A DNA stretch of 64,000 nucleotides from an endosymbiont of Escarpia spicata (GCA_003349915.1 QFXE01000017.1:1-64000); one strand, 5' to 3'; numbered from the stretch's first letter, positions 12,101 to 19,772 are shown. Numbers and translations are program-made. The notes: generated by a model from the letters alone, not told the origin.

Positions 12101-14146
12101 GGTGAAACTCTTCGCATCGCTCAATCCCGCATTGTCATTCACCTGGGCCATCACCACGTTCGCACCCAGATCAGCAGCACCCGGCGTCCAGTTAAGATCA
12201 CCCGTGGCTGGATTTATACTCATTGCAGATGGTGATACCGACAGTGAATAGGTCAGCGTATCGCCGATATCCGTATCTATTCCAAACAACCGCAGTGAAA
12301 AGTTTTGATTGGCTGAAATAGTACGATTGCCCACCGCTACAAGTGTGGGGGGATTGTTCTGGATAGTCGCGCTTACGACCACTTGGGCCACACTGACCAG
12401 CGTACCGTCACTGACCACCAGGGTAGCCAGATAGTTACCTGCCACATCCGGCGTGAAACTCGGTGTCGGACTGGTAGCATCCGATAGAATTGCCGTGCTT
12501 CCCGTCGGTATCGTCAATGTCCAGGCATAGCCAAGGGGATCCCCATCCGGATCACTGGAAGCGGTGCCGTCCAGATTCACCTGGGTGCCCAGTGTCACGC
12601 TGCCGGCATCGGCCACCGCCACTGCCACCGGCGCTTGGTTCTCGGTCTGGATAATGACCGGATCCGAATCGCTGTCGAGCGTACCGTCATTGACGACCAA
12701 CCCAACAACATAGGTACCGGGCAGATCGATGACAAATGCCGGGGAGAGTGCGCCGGGATCACTCAGACTGGCACTGCTGCCAACCGGTTTGCTGGTAAAG
12801 GCCCAGGAATAAGTCAGAACATCACCATCCACATCGCTGGAGCCACTGCCATCCAACGTCACCACACCACCCACAGGCGCCGTCTGATCCGGACCTGCAT
12901 CAGCTACCGGCGCAGAGTTGATTGTGCTGATTTTTATCGTATCCGGTGCTGAGTCAGCCACTCCGTCATTTACAATCAACTGACCCAAATAGTCTCCCGG
13001 CACATCTGGGGTAAAGGCCGGAGAAACTGCGGTGGGATCCGACAGGCTGGCACTGCTGGTCGCAGGTGCGGCAATCAAAGACCACAGATAACTCAATGGA
13101 TCTCCATCTGCATCGCTGGAGCCGTTACCCTGGAGGGTCACCAAGTCACCGACAGCGACCGTTTGATCGGGCCCCGCATCCGCCACGGGCCCTGAATTTT
13201 CGGTTGTGACAGTGACAATATCTATTGCTGAATCGACAATGCCATCATTCACAATCAGCTCAGCAGAGTAGCTGCCTGGCAGGTCGGCAATGAAACTGGG
13301 CATGACGGCATTGGGATCCGATAAGGCGGCCACACTTCCAGCTGGCACACCCGGCAAGGACCAGGTAAAAGTCAGCAGATCACCATCAACGTCACTGGAT
13401 CCCGAACCATCCAGCGAAACCGTGGTTCCGGTAAAAATGCTCTGATCCAGCCCCGCCTCGGCTACCGGCGGCGAGTTGCTGGTGGTGATAAGAACCCTGT
13501 CCGGCACTGAGTCATCAGTCCCATCATTCACAACCAGTTCCAGTTCATAGATCCCGACAGCATCCAATACAAAGTCGGGCATGACAGCATTCGGATCGGA
13601 CAAAGCGGCGGCACTGCCGCCAGGCGCACTCAGAAGGGACCAGTTGAAGGTCAGTAAATCACCGTCAACATCACTGGAACCGGAGCCATTCAGTGTTACG
13701 GTGCTCCAGAGAAAGGCACTTTGGTCCGGCCCTGCGTCGGCTACTGGAACTGTATTTGAAGGGGCTGGATCTTCCTGACTAAAACTCCAATCATGATCCT
13801 CATCGCTAAAAGTGTGACGCCTGTTATACCGTATAGTGATTGTATCCGTTGATTCTATGCCGTCACTGACCGGGACATCTGGAAAAACTATCTCCCCATC
13901 GATAATTGTCAGGTACGGCGTGTTGCTTGTGAGGGTTGCGGTAACATTACTCAGTGGTTCAGGTCCACTGTTATTCAGTACAGCCGTATAGGTATAGATG
14001 ACTTCAAACCGGTTTACGCGCTGAACACTGGTTGCTGTAACCAGCCCCATGCTCAACTCACCAAAGGCCGGCAGCACATAGATGCAGTTAAGCGCAATTA
14101 AAAGAAAAATGGTTTTGCGGAACCCGGAAGATCCTTTCATACGCAT
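3128..14146 (-). CDS. Giant secreted RHS/YD-repeat protein with PKD and FG-GAP domains
   Basis: This encodes 3672 residues. Approximate order: signal peptide 1-29; CARDB-like segment 30-125; five PKD/K319-like Ig repeats of about 94 aa (131-598; PVADAGPDQ...LDGSGSSDVDGD); two putative-Ig/cadherin-like repeats (600-785); the first half of a cadherin-like/Big_9 domain (785-850); two FG-GAP propeller modules with many DxDGDG calcium loops (about 855-1340 and 1340-1835); the second half of the split domain (SFTYTANDG, about 1843); an Ig-like domain; a PASTA-like segment (about 1960-2020); a MopE-like Asp-rich motif (2031-2071); Big_2-like (2074-2152); then an RHS shell with dozens of YD repeats from about 2256. 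The RHS core ends with DPTGR near 3476. The roughly 200-aa tail is variable and partly hydrophobic, with no recognised toxin motif. RHS proteins encapsulate a C-terminal effector. No immunity gene follows. Confidence 0.9.
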   Translation of the reverse strand: MRMKGSSGFRKTIFLLIALNCIYVLPAFGELSMGLVTATSVQRVNRFEVIYTYTAVLNNSGPEPLSNVTATLTSNTPYLTIIDGEIVFPDVPVSDGIESTDTITIRYNRRHTFSDEDHDWSFSQEDPAPSNTVPVADAGPDQSAFLWSTVTLNGSGSSDVDGDLLTFNWSLLSAPGGSAAALSDPNAVMPDFVLDAVGIYELELVVNDGTDDSVPDRVLITTSNSPPVAEAGLDQSIFTGTTVSLDGSGSSDVDGDLLTFTWSLPGVPAGSVAALSDPNAVMPSFIADLPGSYSAELIVNDGIVDSAIDIVTVTTENSGPVADAGPDQTVAVGDLVTLQGNGSSDADGDPLSYLWSLIAAPATSSASLSDPTAVSPAFTPDVPGDYLGQLIVNDGVADSAPDTIKISTINSAPVADAGPDQTAPVGGVVTLDGSGSSDVDGDVLTYSWAFTSKPVGSSASLSDPGALSPAFVIDLPGTYVVGLVVNDGTLDSDSDPVIIQTENQAPVAVAVADAGSVTLGTQVNLDGTASSDPDGDPLGYAWTLTIPTGSTAILSDATSPTPSFTPDVAGNYLATLVVSDGTLVSVAQVVVSATIQNNPPTLVAVGNRTISANQNFSLRLFGIDTDIGDTLTYSLSVSPSAMSINPATGDLNWTPGAADLGANVVMAQVNDNAGLSDAKSFTIDVVAPLVPPPANEPPQLAPIVDQTVIVGNALAVTPTASDPDVGDSLTLSLPLAPAGLTLAAGGTLQWTPTVDQVGSHDVTVQVTDGSGAIAVQSFIITVVAVNRAPVAVDDTYTARVGETLVVASPGVLENDLDLDGDVLTSALATDASKGTLNLNPDGSFDYTPTPPEFVFNFGAQIRCQPPENERRSTETVPIIMDLDGDGQSELIFTGLYATGGASRQHITAMRPDCTIFWSFESQGFGTAIPNLGTTTNPRHPMAAADMDGDGDIEILVPIRTTGVLSDHRYLILDHEGTLIGQTDLIPQINSQTSFQYTAPAIADLDADGDSEIVVAFIQGNLPYLAIFDHNGNLLVVNEDAPSTANTSNSAGTKPVIVDLDLDGIPEILMTSHVYSNTGVYLRTFPLNESLGAATVSSNPRAIPAVANFDSDPEPEIYFQTNRGIYLFDQDGSLIWFFNDNARKNMVSNSGFDIPVTLANVDADSEIEIVTYIGRHYLTVLEADGSIKWQHTDTEWIFDDVAGPTAFDIDGNGIAEVIHVNGVEGHNGSTNGLYIHDGETGAELNFTRLNQGGSHLNSLLITDMDDDGESEIIVNNAFSTNAVWAGNIAILEGLADHPWAASRGIRNQLIDTYTHIEDDGGVPVSVKLHWLQPGKNGFNFVPQSTKVYTQIQCESPLATHLQHNATIAVGDVDNDGDIELAGVAFFDTTLQGTEVWLMNADDCSQQLLPNAADIRNAGGMSTGSHLGLHDIDGDGDLEIIGVRRIIPGVGGGGGEQLLAVHHDGSLVWPGDGASEPLGLVTSIGNSSDGGFAQMGPTFADIDGNGSVEIIMSWYTGAFGAAAPGNGVTVYNVADGTILWEYLGTTIAGDTDYKPPTVVDLDLDGTLEIIFHKEVLDHLGNKEFDLPTITLPESHLSVAVANFDEDPFPEIVGRDQGHLYLFEHDGTTVFANPNQNNSQSQISVADFDGDGEVEFAWYNGLGGFLTSGYMEVYDTDGSLLWSHQGLKEFGEDITRFKGVNPTAFDANGDGAFDIVIHLDIPNPIFGEDDGVYIFDGRDGSLLEYMPIGSASREQRYTTIADIDGDGAAEIISSFSNGLAGATRIWEGTASQPLPDAPAHRNQWTFNEGYADAKGNTLSNPVPHWLQPGLNGWNLIKLPPDPLAGTTDSFTYTANDGQVNSNTATVTFDVQPPGTPPVFLSAPDKLTTVGFPYEYAPRVVDIDPGDSVSFILTGGPAGMTIDPGNGRVSFTPDSEGSYKVSILASDTIGFSTPQTYTLTVGLPVTVPSVISQSQAIAETSLGGGGLLTGDVLSLNHPVIPAGDVSNQTPVAGSVAEFGSAVDLIISLGPAPEDIDNDGDGFTENQGDCNDTDNTIHSGANDPSADGIDQDCDGIDGNLNLTSILVLPATGDILTGDVVSLSATGIFEGGTSQNLTQIVNWSAGPVFSSATAGVFNVSATRGPVSGSAIINVIERVNGDVAPPVAKITAPAAGSTVTEPVDIVGTATDANFLKYTIGIAPTGEPDFTEIANSTIQVSDGVLGQFDPTILINDLYTIRLTVFDQGGNVSIHESTVQVDENLKVGNFSLSFTDLTIPMSGIPIKVVRNYDSRDKRKGDFGVGWRLDVQTLRLRSNRVLGSAWQVAKSGFTYVLLPTDDHKVSLVLANGQVEEFDLLVNPIVSALVPFPPSANRASYIARPGTLGRLESLDNNNLTILDGQPGDVGLRDDLTNKLYDPDLFRYTSADGTQIVISKADGVQSIRDANGNTLTFTLNGISHSSGKSITFVRDDLGRIAQITDPNGNSQTYTYDANGDLTHHTDTESNTTTFAYDAHHGLINLLDPLDRSLLRNEYGPDGRLISTTNADGRIITLTHNVGARQEVVTDIDGSMTVMEYDASGNVLSVTDTLGSVTSHTYDGSGNPLTTTNGEGETTTRTYDARSNKLTETDPLGNTTTFTYDSADRVTRKTDARGNSTDFEYDARGNLVSRQNALGMVELSNSYDTRGNLLVQTDALGNATQYEYDAVDNQIARTDALGNRTTYTYDANGNQLTETDRLGKTITQLLDGRGLAIRSTDPLGHATDFQYTVTGLLEAITDPAGNTTHQVLSAEGRELSSTDALGNLTENSYDIKGNLTRTTDPLGHVRTLQYDDLDRQIGATEPDGNASVLMYDNAGRIVEQIDARGNSTRFVYDFAGRNIKVIDALLQETRFEYDSVGNRTGMIDAEGHVFSFAYDALNRRVQVTFPDGSFETIGYDAEGRVTRETDALARSTLYQYDANGNLTQVTDALGNPTTYLYDQEDNLLAQTDARGNTTRFAYDDIGRQTTRIYPDGTVEAMQYDSVGNVSTTTDPNGDITAQSFDANGQLISKTFPDTTSETFSYTATGKVATADNDQGTTTYSYDVNDRLVRLDNPDGSSIEYGYDAEGNRTSVAPRLMPMALARTTSYTYDVLNRIATVVDPDSNISTYAYDAIGNLASIDYPNGVVTTYTYDSLSRLSLQVHSKAGVELERFHYEVNAIGDRTRVTQTDGSSVEYEYDDLRRLTREIHRNIFNTLIFDRNYIYDEVGNRTSTIDLGGTTIAYQYDSADKLLSSGSTSYAYDSNGNRRSRVDGGGLTTYDFDFENKLTSVNASSGAVTYGYDAQGNRTQRTESAVTTHFLVDPINPTGVSQVLGDYDSAANPVAEYYYGNQMLAQSRSGVTHYLHRDARQNIRLLTDSAGNLSDSYQYQAFGQELSQFGSTTNPYRYSGERVDPTTGLVHMRARDYDPATGRFVGRDSFEGVLRDPVSLHRYLYANANPVFFSDPTGRFSAVELSVSVSIGEILFNLGPTLIKGTFTAVIIKKFFGIGFQLRQAGYELMLGQYNGPHKFEVGTSGYHVFLAGNAFIKMGAIAIDFVDTLTDALFSITAASKSLVGVAGAVRAGSGAVSVASNGAQLGLDLFALTKKIDSVTGSVKNLHAAATGKSAGKDPNTTKAAAQLDTERTKAVSFELLKFVVGAFSKGK

Positions 14147-14775
14147 AATCTCATCCCGTTGAATGCTTTATTTTCAGCACAACAACCCTTAAATTCAGGT
14201 CATCCAGTAATCAGCTTAATCTCATAAACCGCTGAAGGAAGGCGTGAGCGTAACCATTCAAGTTCGCGTTCAGTGAGCTTGAAACCGCACGATTTTGATC
14301 CCGTCCCAAGTCAAAATGGACGGGGGATATCCTGGCCGGACGACCAGAAAAAAATATCTGCGGCATAACGCCTCTTCCAAACTGCCTTGCACAGCCCAGC
14401 TTTAACGGCATGCCAGGTTCTTTACTCTATTTTTCTTCTAAACCTAATCGATTCGAGACGATTCTGGCCTCTCTGGAAACTGAGCAAGATCTATTCCACA
14501 AAACCCAAATTAATGATTTCTATATCTTTTTCCAATAGCGGAAAGAAGACTTCAGTCCGGCTTGTAAAATAACCCGACACATTAATAGAATTTATATTCT
14601 TTTTTTTGTTTTATCAGGGATAAAAAGCGGGTGGAATCCGTTAAATTACGGCGAGACGTGGGATTATTTACCCAAACAACAACGAGATAGGGGCAATATT
14701 ATAGAATCAGAAGCAGGAAAACCGGCCGCTGTAAAATTCTACGACAAGTAAAAAACGGGGCACAAGGTGGCTGGA
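14147..14775. other. Intergenic region before the giant RHS gene
   Basis: This stretch of about 630 bp separates two minus-strand genes and should hold the promoter of the RHS gene. Small open frames on both strands (such as 14211-14411 minus) lack ribosome sites and protein-like composition. No terminator or repeat was identified. Confidence 0.5.
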
Positions 14776-15483
14776 TCACAAGTCCGGCGAGAGACTGCCT
14801 CCACAAATCCCGGCTGACTCAGCATGCCGGTAGAGTCCTTCCTCATCAATCACTTCGATACTGCTGCCATGAACCTGGATCAGCTTTTGCTCGGAAAAAT
14901 TGTGCAGAATTCGGGAGAAGGTTTCCGGCTTTACCGAGAGTCTTGAGGCCAGCACCCCTTTGGGGGCATTCAGTTCGATGGTGTTTCCGTTCGCTTTCCC
15001 AGCATTCCAGCGTCCCCAGAGGAAACCCGCTACCCGCCCGGTAGCACTCTGCAGTGTGAGGTCGTCAATCTCCTTGATCAGCCGTTTGAGCCTCTGACTC
15101 ATATCCCCCATTAAACGGAAGCAGGTATCCACCGACTCCCGCAACATGGCGAAAAAAGCGGAGTTATCGAAAGAGATAACTTCAGTTTCCCCAATGGTTG
15201 ATGCATTCACCGGAAAGTTGGGACTCTCCTGAAACATCAATGCTTCAGCAAAAGTGTGGCCGGGAGAGATGATCTCAATTACCTTCTCATTACCATTAAG
15301 GGACAGGCGATAGAGCTTGATCTGACCCTGCGTGACCAGGTAGAAACGCGTCGCTTTCTCTCCGGCCTGGAACAGATGCTCCCCATCCGATAGCCTGATG
15401 CGGCGACTCATTGCCTCAACACGCTGGATCTGCTCTTCGTCCAGGCGGGCAAAAAGATACGACTGTTTCAACTCTGTCGACAC
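14776..15483 (-). CDS. Crp/Fnr-family transcriptional regulator (DNR-like)
   Basis: This is a 235-residue two-domain regulator. It has a cyclic-nucleotide-type beta-roll (about 10-125, GEHLFQAGEKATRFYLVTQGQIKLYR), a long dimerisation helix, and a C-terminal winged helix with recognition segment LASRLSVKPETFSRIL. The E-x-x-S-R pattern is the one that in FNR/DNR proteins reads TTGAT half-sites. The N-terminal cysteine cluster of oxygen-sensing FNR is absent, so it is closer to NO/heme-responsive DNR types. I prefer the GTG start at 15483 (GGAG 6 nt upstream) to a TTG four codons earlier. It sits 50 nt after an NO-type operon that carries a matching box at 17614, so it probably controls that operon. 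Confidence 0.85.
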   Translation of the reverse strand: MSTELKQSYLFARLDEEQIQRVEAMSRRIRLSDGEHLFQAGEKATRFYLVTQGQIKLYRLSLNGNEKVIEIISPGHTFAEALMFQESPNFPVNASTIGETEVISFDNSAFFAMLRESVDTCFRLMGDMSQRLKRLIKEIDDLTLQSATGRVAGFLWGRWNAGKANGNTIELNAPKGVLASRLSVKPETFSRILHNFSEQKLIQVHGSSIEVIDEEGLYRHAESAGICGGSLSPDL

Positions 15484-15533
15484 ACTGCGCTCCAAAGGTA
15501 TTTAAGAGGCAGTCCGCACCAGGGATAAGTTTG

Positions 15534-16844
15534 TCAACCAACCCTATCCAGCTCAAAGCTCACGGCACGAAACCGTCGGACTGCATGCACTAAATTGTAG
15601 CAGAGCAGCAGCGCAGATAGCGACAAGAGAGACCCCGCGAGGCGGGAAAGCGCTTCCGGAAAAAATACAGCTGCACCCAAAGTCACCAACATCAGCAGAT
15701 GCAAGTGGTATTGACGGCGCGCCAATGTGTCAGGAAGAAAGTCCTTCATGGTGGGAATACGCGGTCCCACACCTCCCTGGTGAACCATTTTTCGATGTTG
15801 CAGGTGAAACCAGCTCAGAAACGGGACAATTTTATAGAGCATTCCATTTACGACTGAAAGGCCAAAGCCGACCAGCAAAACAACGCCCAACAGTAAGACG
15901 AATCGCTGGTCCAGACCTCTCATCATCCAGACAGGAAAAGCCGCCAACAGCATCAGCATGCCCAAACGCCAGAAGTCGAGTGTCACATCCGGCAGCTTGC
16001 GACGCCGTTTCCGCTGCAACTGCAGCGTCGACCAGGCAAAGCCGGAAAAGCCCAGTCCGATGGCACCCACGAGACCCCATGCAAGCCAATCCGGCGTCCA
16101 TTCCATAACTCCCGCCGGGTAGAGCATCGACCAAAGCAATACCAGCATGAACAGTACGCGGGGGAGATGCCGCGTCATCGGCACAGGATACTCAGGTGTG
16201 AGTTGAAACATAGGCACCACCTGGTAGGAGACACCAATCACCAGCAAACCCACCCAGGCCAACAGCCCCCAGCTCAGATGAACATTGGTCAACACCAACG
16301 GCTGCCAGAGAGGCAAAGGCCAGACCAGACTGGCGGTGAGCAACAGGCCAAGAATAACCGTCACCGCCAACCCTGAAACAGCAAAGCGCATTGCCGTAAC
16401 CGTGGGACTCGGCAATTTAACCCTCAGCAGCGCTATCGCCACCCCACTCCCAAAGATGACAAAACCTCCCGCAAGCCCGGCCATGGCAACGGGCATCCAA
16501 AACTGTCCATCCTGGATAAACCCGATGACAAGAGAGGCGACACCGATGGTCAGAAGCAAGTGAGCCAGTGTACTCACCCAAAGAACGTCAGGAACCGGCG
16601 ATCCCGCCAGTACGGGGAGCATCTGCATCATCGCCCCAACCATCACCAATCCCAAAAAACCCAGAGTGAAGAGGTGTGTGAGGGCCAGGGTAACAGGTGA
16701 CCAGCGGAACGTAAGCGCGTCGGCCCCAAAGAGCATCAGCATCACACCGGCAAGGAACAGAAACAACGGGGCAGTAAGAAAAAATCGAATTGGAACGGAG
16801 AACGGTGGCGCCTGCTCAAGGGAGAGAGTGGCCTGAGTCAGCAT
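15534..16844 (-). CDS. Polytopic membrane protein, NnrS / heme-copper oxidase I-like
   Basis: This encodes 436 residues with about 12 hydrophobic segments and a soluble basic loop (QRKRRRKLPDV). Conserved-looking histidines occur inside or at the ends of helices (LALTHLFTLGF, TNVHLSWGLL, WFHLQHRKM, YHLHLL). Proteins of this type are found with FNR/DNR regulators, DUF2249 and hemerythrin genes in denitrifiers and are often described as NnrS-like or heme-copper-oxidase-subunit-I-like. The W-H-x-H-E motif of true NnrS was not seen, so the exact family is uncertain. Its start overlaps the DUF2249 gene by 7 nt, indicating translational coupling. Likely role: heme- or copper-linked NO/O2 stress response in the inner membrane (inference). 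Confidence 0.65.
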   Translation of the reverse strand: MLTQATLSLEQAPPFSVPIRFFLTAPLFLFLAGVMLMLFGADALTFRWSPVTLALTHLFTLGFLGLVMVGAMMQMLPVLAGSPVPDVLWVSTLAHLLLTIGVASLVIGFIQDGQFWMPVAMAGLAGGFVIFGSGVAIALLRVKLPSPTVTAMRFAVSGLAVTVILGLLLTASLVWPLPLWQPLVLTNVHLSWGLLAWVGLLVIGVSYQVVPMFQLTPEYPVPMTRHLPRVLFMLVLLWSMLYPAGVMEWTPDWLAWGLVGAIGLGFSGFAWSTLQLQRKRRRKLPDVTLDFWRLGMLMLLAAFPVWMMRGLDQRFVLLLGVVLLVGFGLSVVNGMLYKIVPFLSWFHLQHRKMVHQGGVGPRIPTMKDFLPDTLARRQYHLHLLMLVTLGAAVFFPEALSRLAGSLLSLSALLLCYNLVHAVRRFRAVSFELDRVG

Positions 16845-17107
16845 GCCTCCGCATTCCCCATCAGCGCCTGGACCCTTGCGGCCATTTCCGCGTCATCGGC
16901 ACGCCAGATATAGATCTCAAATCGTCCCAGGCGGGCAGTGCCGACCTTCCAGACAAAGCTCCCCTCAAGCATTGGAAAAAGCATGCGCGGCTCACGGGAA
17001 TGGATGACATGCAGGCAGTCACCCAATGCGAGCGCCTGTACCGCCTCCAGTGTCCGCTCCAGCGGTTCACAGGGCTCCAGCATGCTGACATCCAGGTTAA
17101 TCACCAT
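16838..17107 (-). CDS. DUF2249 domain protein
   Basis: This is an 89-residue small protein with the DUF2249 pattern: N-terminal strand INLDVSMLEPCEPLERTLEAV, a central LHVIHSREPRMLFPML segment and a C-terminal strand GRFEIYIWRAD. The fold is related to TusA/SirA. Members cluster with nitrite/NO reductases and hemerythrins, and the biochemical role is unknown. It lies 9 nt after the hemerythrin gene and overlaps the following membrane gene, so the three are one transcript. Confidence 0.75.
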   Translation of the reverse strand: MVINLDVSMLEPCEPLERTLEAVQALALGDCLHVIHSREPRMLFPMLEGSFVWKVGTARLGRFEIYIWRADDAEMAARVQALMGNAEAC

Positions 17108-17116
17108 GATCCAGTT

Positions 17117-17554
17117 TCAGTCAATAGATTCCATCCGACTCAGCAACTCGGAAGCTTGGCCACCAAGTACCTGGTCCGACATCTGGTAGAGCATCTGCTC
17201 CTCCTTGGCATTGTGTTGTTGCATAACCACCAACAGCGTATCAGACAACCCCAGGTAGCGATCCTGATCCTTGGCTTCCACACTCTCAGCCATCTCCTGA
17301 AACAGATCACGCATCTGCGCATGTTCGCCACGCATCACTTCTGTCGGCCCCATGGCCATGCCGGTCATTTCCTCAAAGGCGGGAAACAGCACCTCTTCCT
17401 CCATTTTGAAATGGTGCTTCATCGCCGCGTGAAACGCCTCAAATTGGGTGGCAGCGGCCTCCCAGTTTTCCTTCGCCGCCTCGTTTTCCGCTGCAGCAAA
17501 GATCTCATCACAACGCCGGTGATCATGCGTCATCGTTGCAGAAATGGTGCTCAT
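17117..17554 (-). CDS. Hemerythrin HHE-domain protein
   Basis: This is a 145-residue all-helical protein with the diiron ligand pattern of the hemerythrin/HHE family: H10-D-H12, H42/H47/H48 followed by MEEEVLFPAFEE, H78 and H114-x3-EE. Length fits a single domain. Such proteins bind O2 or NO or assist repair of iron centres (as in YtfE). It is first in the operon with DUF2249 and the polytopic membrane protein, and an FNR/DNR-type box lies 60 nt upstream. Confidence 0.8.
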   Translation of the reverse strand: MSTISATMTHDHRRCDEIFAAAENEAAKENWEAAATQFEAFHAAMKHHFKMEEEVLFPAFEEMTGMAMGPTEVMRGEHAQMRDLFQEMAESVEAKDQDRYLGLSDTLLVVMQQHNAKEEQMLYQMSDQVLGGQASELLSRMESID

Positions 17555-17613
17555 TGATGCCTCTGGCTACATAAAATAACGGTGAGTATCAACCAAAAGC
17601 ACAGAGATAATCT

Positions 17614-17627
17614 TTGATAAACGTCAA
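17614..17627 (-). promoter_or_regulatory. FNR/DNR-type operator
   Basis: TTGATAAACGTCAA matches the TTGAT-N4-ATCAA consensus with one mismatch. It lies about 60 nt upstream of the hemerythrin start, and the regulator encoded at 14776-15483 has the E-x-x-S-R recognition helix for this sequence. Confidence 0.6.
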
Positions 17628-17699
17628 CACAAAGGTGACATATCTCAGAGGATTTTAATTTCTAGAGAGTTGCTCTATATTTGACCATGGAGTCACCCG

Positions 17700-19772
17700 A
17701 TGCCCCGCACGTCCGGAGAACTACCCCGGTCCACGCTGGCGCACATCTTCTATGATGACGGCGTCGGCTCCCAGGAATTCCTCCTGTTCAAAATCCTTGG
17801 GGGCGCCTTCGGTTATGGTCTCAAACGCAATGTGCGTGAGCTCTATAAGACGCTGTGCCGCAGCTACAATGAAGGAGACAAGATCTACCTGTTCGGTTTC
17901 AGCCGGGGTGCCTTCACGACCCGTGTGCTAGCGGGCATGATCGCATACTGTGGTCTGAAAACAGATGCTGCAGACGAAACCGAGCTCGACAGGATCGCCC
18001 GGCAAAACTACAGCGCCTTCCGTTCTCAGTTTCATCAAACCTTGCTAAGCAGGCTCTACCGTAGAATTTTAGGGCTGGGCAAAGACTCCATTTCCAATGA
18101 ACAACCTGACATCCAGTTCATTGGTGTCTGGGACACAGTGGATGCCTACGGCCTGCCTATCGATGAATTATCCGTACTCTGGGACAAGTATATCTTTCCC
18201 ATCCGATTTCCGGATCGCTGCCTGTCCCAAAAGGTTATTCGCGCCTGCCACGCCGTCTCAGTAGACGATGAACGTCTGACCTTCCATCCACTGCTGTGGA
18301 ATGAAGCCAAGGAAAATGACCCCAGTCGGATCGATCAGGTATGGTTCTCTGGCGTACATGCGGACGTGGGCGGCGGTTATCCCATGGACAATCTCTCCCT
18401 GGTACCCTTGGACTGGATGATTTCCAAGGTCGAGAGCTTCGACGACCCTGCGGACAACCTGCAATTCATCCAGGCAAAACGCAAGGAGATCTCTCAACAT
18501 GCCGACTGGCATGGCGTGCAACACGATTCACGTGCAGGAGCCGGCGCCTATTACCGTTACAAACCCCGTCATATCGATCATCTGTGTAATGATCAGGAAA
18601 ATGGCGTGGAGATCAAAAGGCCGAAGATTCATCGCAGCGTACTGGAGAGAATCAGGCGGGATGTTGTGCCCTATGTACCCACAGGGTTACCTGCGAACTA
18701 CGAAGTGGTCTCAACGCGGCCCCAGGCACCTGAGTACGAGAAACCGCAGGAGGCTCTGGCCAGGGCCGAAGCCATGAACCCCGCCCTGGACGTAATCTTC
18801 TGGCGGCGTTGGCTCTATGGATTGCTGTTGGTCACAACAGCGCTGTTCCTGGGCTCCCGTTTCTATCTGGACTGGACACCCGACGGAAGCTGCGTGGGCA
18901 GCGCCTGTGCCATTGACCCTATCCTGGTTTTCGCCAAGGATGCCCTGCCGGATTCACTGGGCGGATGGTTTGACGCCTGGCGGCAGAACCCCATATGGTT
19001 GTGGAGTGTCCTTGCCGCTTTCGCTCTCTTTACCTGGCTTAAGGCAATAGCCTGGCACTCGACTCAGGCACATGCCGGGGCAGCTTGGGCAGTATTGAAA
19101 GGCAAAGCCGAGATAGTGAAATCCACAGTTAACTCGGCTACCCAGGAGAAGAGACACAGCAGCGTCCGGCAATTCCGGGAAAAGGCCCATTCCACTGTTC
19201 GAAACAGAAGCAAATCGGTGCTGGCCCACTTGGCCCTGCTGGTAATTCTCTATCTCATCCTGGCGGTATTCAGCCATTCCATCCTGCATGAGAGGGCAAG
19301 CTTTGGCGGACTCTGCGTTCAATCAGAAGCAACAAATAATCTGGAAGAAAGCAAAACCGTCACCCTCGATATCAGCAATCCCTGTTCGGCAACCGGCATT
19401 GCATTGAAGGCTGGTCAAAGTTACCGCTTTGAAGCCATATCTGAAGGCCTGTTGGATGGAGATATACCCTCCGGACCTGAGGGCACATCCCCGGCCAAGC
19501 TTATACCCTGGACCCCTTTTCGCCGTCACATCGGAGAGCCTTGGATAAAACTCATGGGACGTATCAACGATCAGGGCAACGAGACCTTCGCCATAGGCAG
19601 CGATCTCCCGAAATACACAGCCAAAACCGACGGAGAACTGTTTCTCTATGTCAACGACGCAGCATTGGGTTTCTTGCCAGGCAAATACTGGGCACTACCC
19701 TATTCCTGGTCGTTGGGACAGAACAAGGGAAAGATTGAGATCACCGTCATCCGACTGGCGGATGACGGTTGA
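17700..19772 (+). CDS. DUF2235 (Tle1-like) alpha/beta hydrolase, 5'-truncated
   Basis: This encodes 690 residues. The DUF2235 core shows YDDGVGS (about 19-25), the nucleophile elbow GFSRGAFTTR, WDTVDAYG, and VWFSGVHADVGGGYP with the catalytic-region His/Asp. The family usually opens with a DGT-containing strand and a T-N-V-x-x-L helix about 40-60 residues before the YDDGVG motif. Here that part is missing, and the frame is closed by a TGA 18 nt upstream of the ATG. Three membrane segments follow the hydrolase (about residues 376-395, 433-450, 517-537), then a soluble C-terminal domain. DUF2235 enzymes include type VI secretion phospholipases, but no T6SS gene or VgrG is nearby, and the membrane tail argues for a resident envelope lipase. 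Confidence 0.75.
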   Translation: MPRTSGELPRSTLAHIFYDDGVGSQEFLLFKILGGAFGYGLKRNVRELYKTLCRSYNEGDKIYLFGFSRGAFTTRVLAGMIAYCGLKTDAADETELDRIARQNYSAFRSQFHQTLLSRLYRRILGLGKDSISNEQPDIQFIGVWDTVDAYGLPIDELSVLWDKYIFPIRFPDRCLSQKVIRACHAVSVDDERLTFHPLLWNEAKENDPSRIDQVWFSGVHADVGGGYPMDNLSLVPLDWMISKVESFDDPADNLQFIQAKRKEISQHADWHGVQHDSRAGAGAYYRYKPRHIDHLCNDQENGVEIKRPKIHRSVLERIRRDVVPYVPTGLPANYEVVSTRPQAPEYEKPQEALARAEAMNPALDVIFWRRWLYGLLLVTTALFLGSRFYLDWTPDGSCVGSACAIDPILVFAKDALPDSLGGWFDAWRQNPIWLWSVLAAFALFTWLKAIAWHSTQAHAGAAWAVLKGKAEIVKSTVNSATQEKRHSSVRQFREKAHSTVRNRSKSVLAHLALLVILYLILAVFSHSILHERASFGGLCVQSEATNNLEESKTVTLDISNPCSATGIALKAGQSYRFEAISEGLLDGDIPSGPEGTSPAKLIPWTPFRRHIGEPWIKLMGRINDQGNETFAIGSDLPKYTAKTDGELFLYVNDAALGFLPGKYWALPYSWSLGQNKGKIEITVIRLADDG
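19742..19768 (+). terminator. Hairpin at the end of the DUF2235 gene
   Basis: Arms ACCGTCATCCG and CGGATGACGGT with a 5-nt loop span the last codons of the gene. No T tract follows, so it is at best a stability or partial termination element. Confidence 0.35.
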
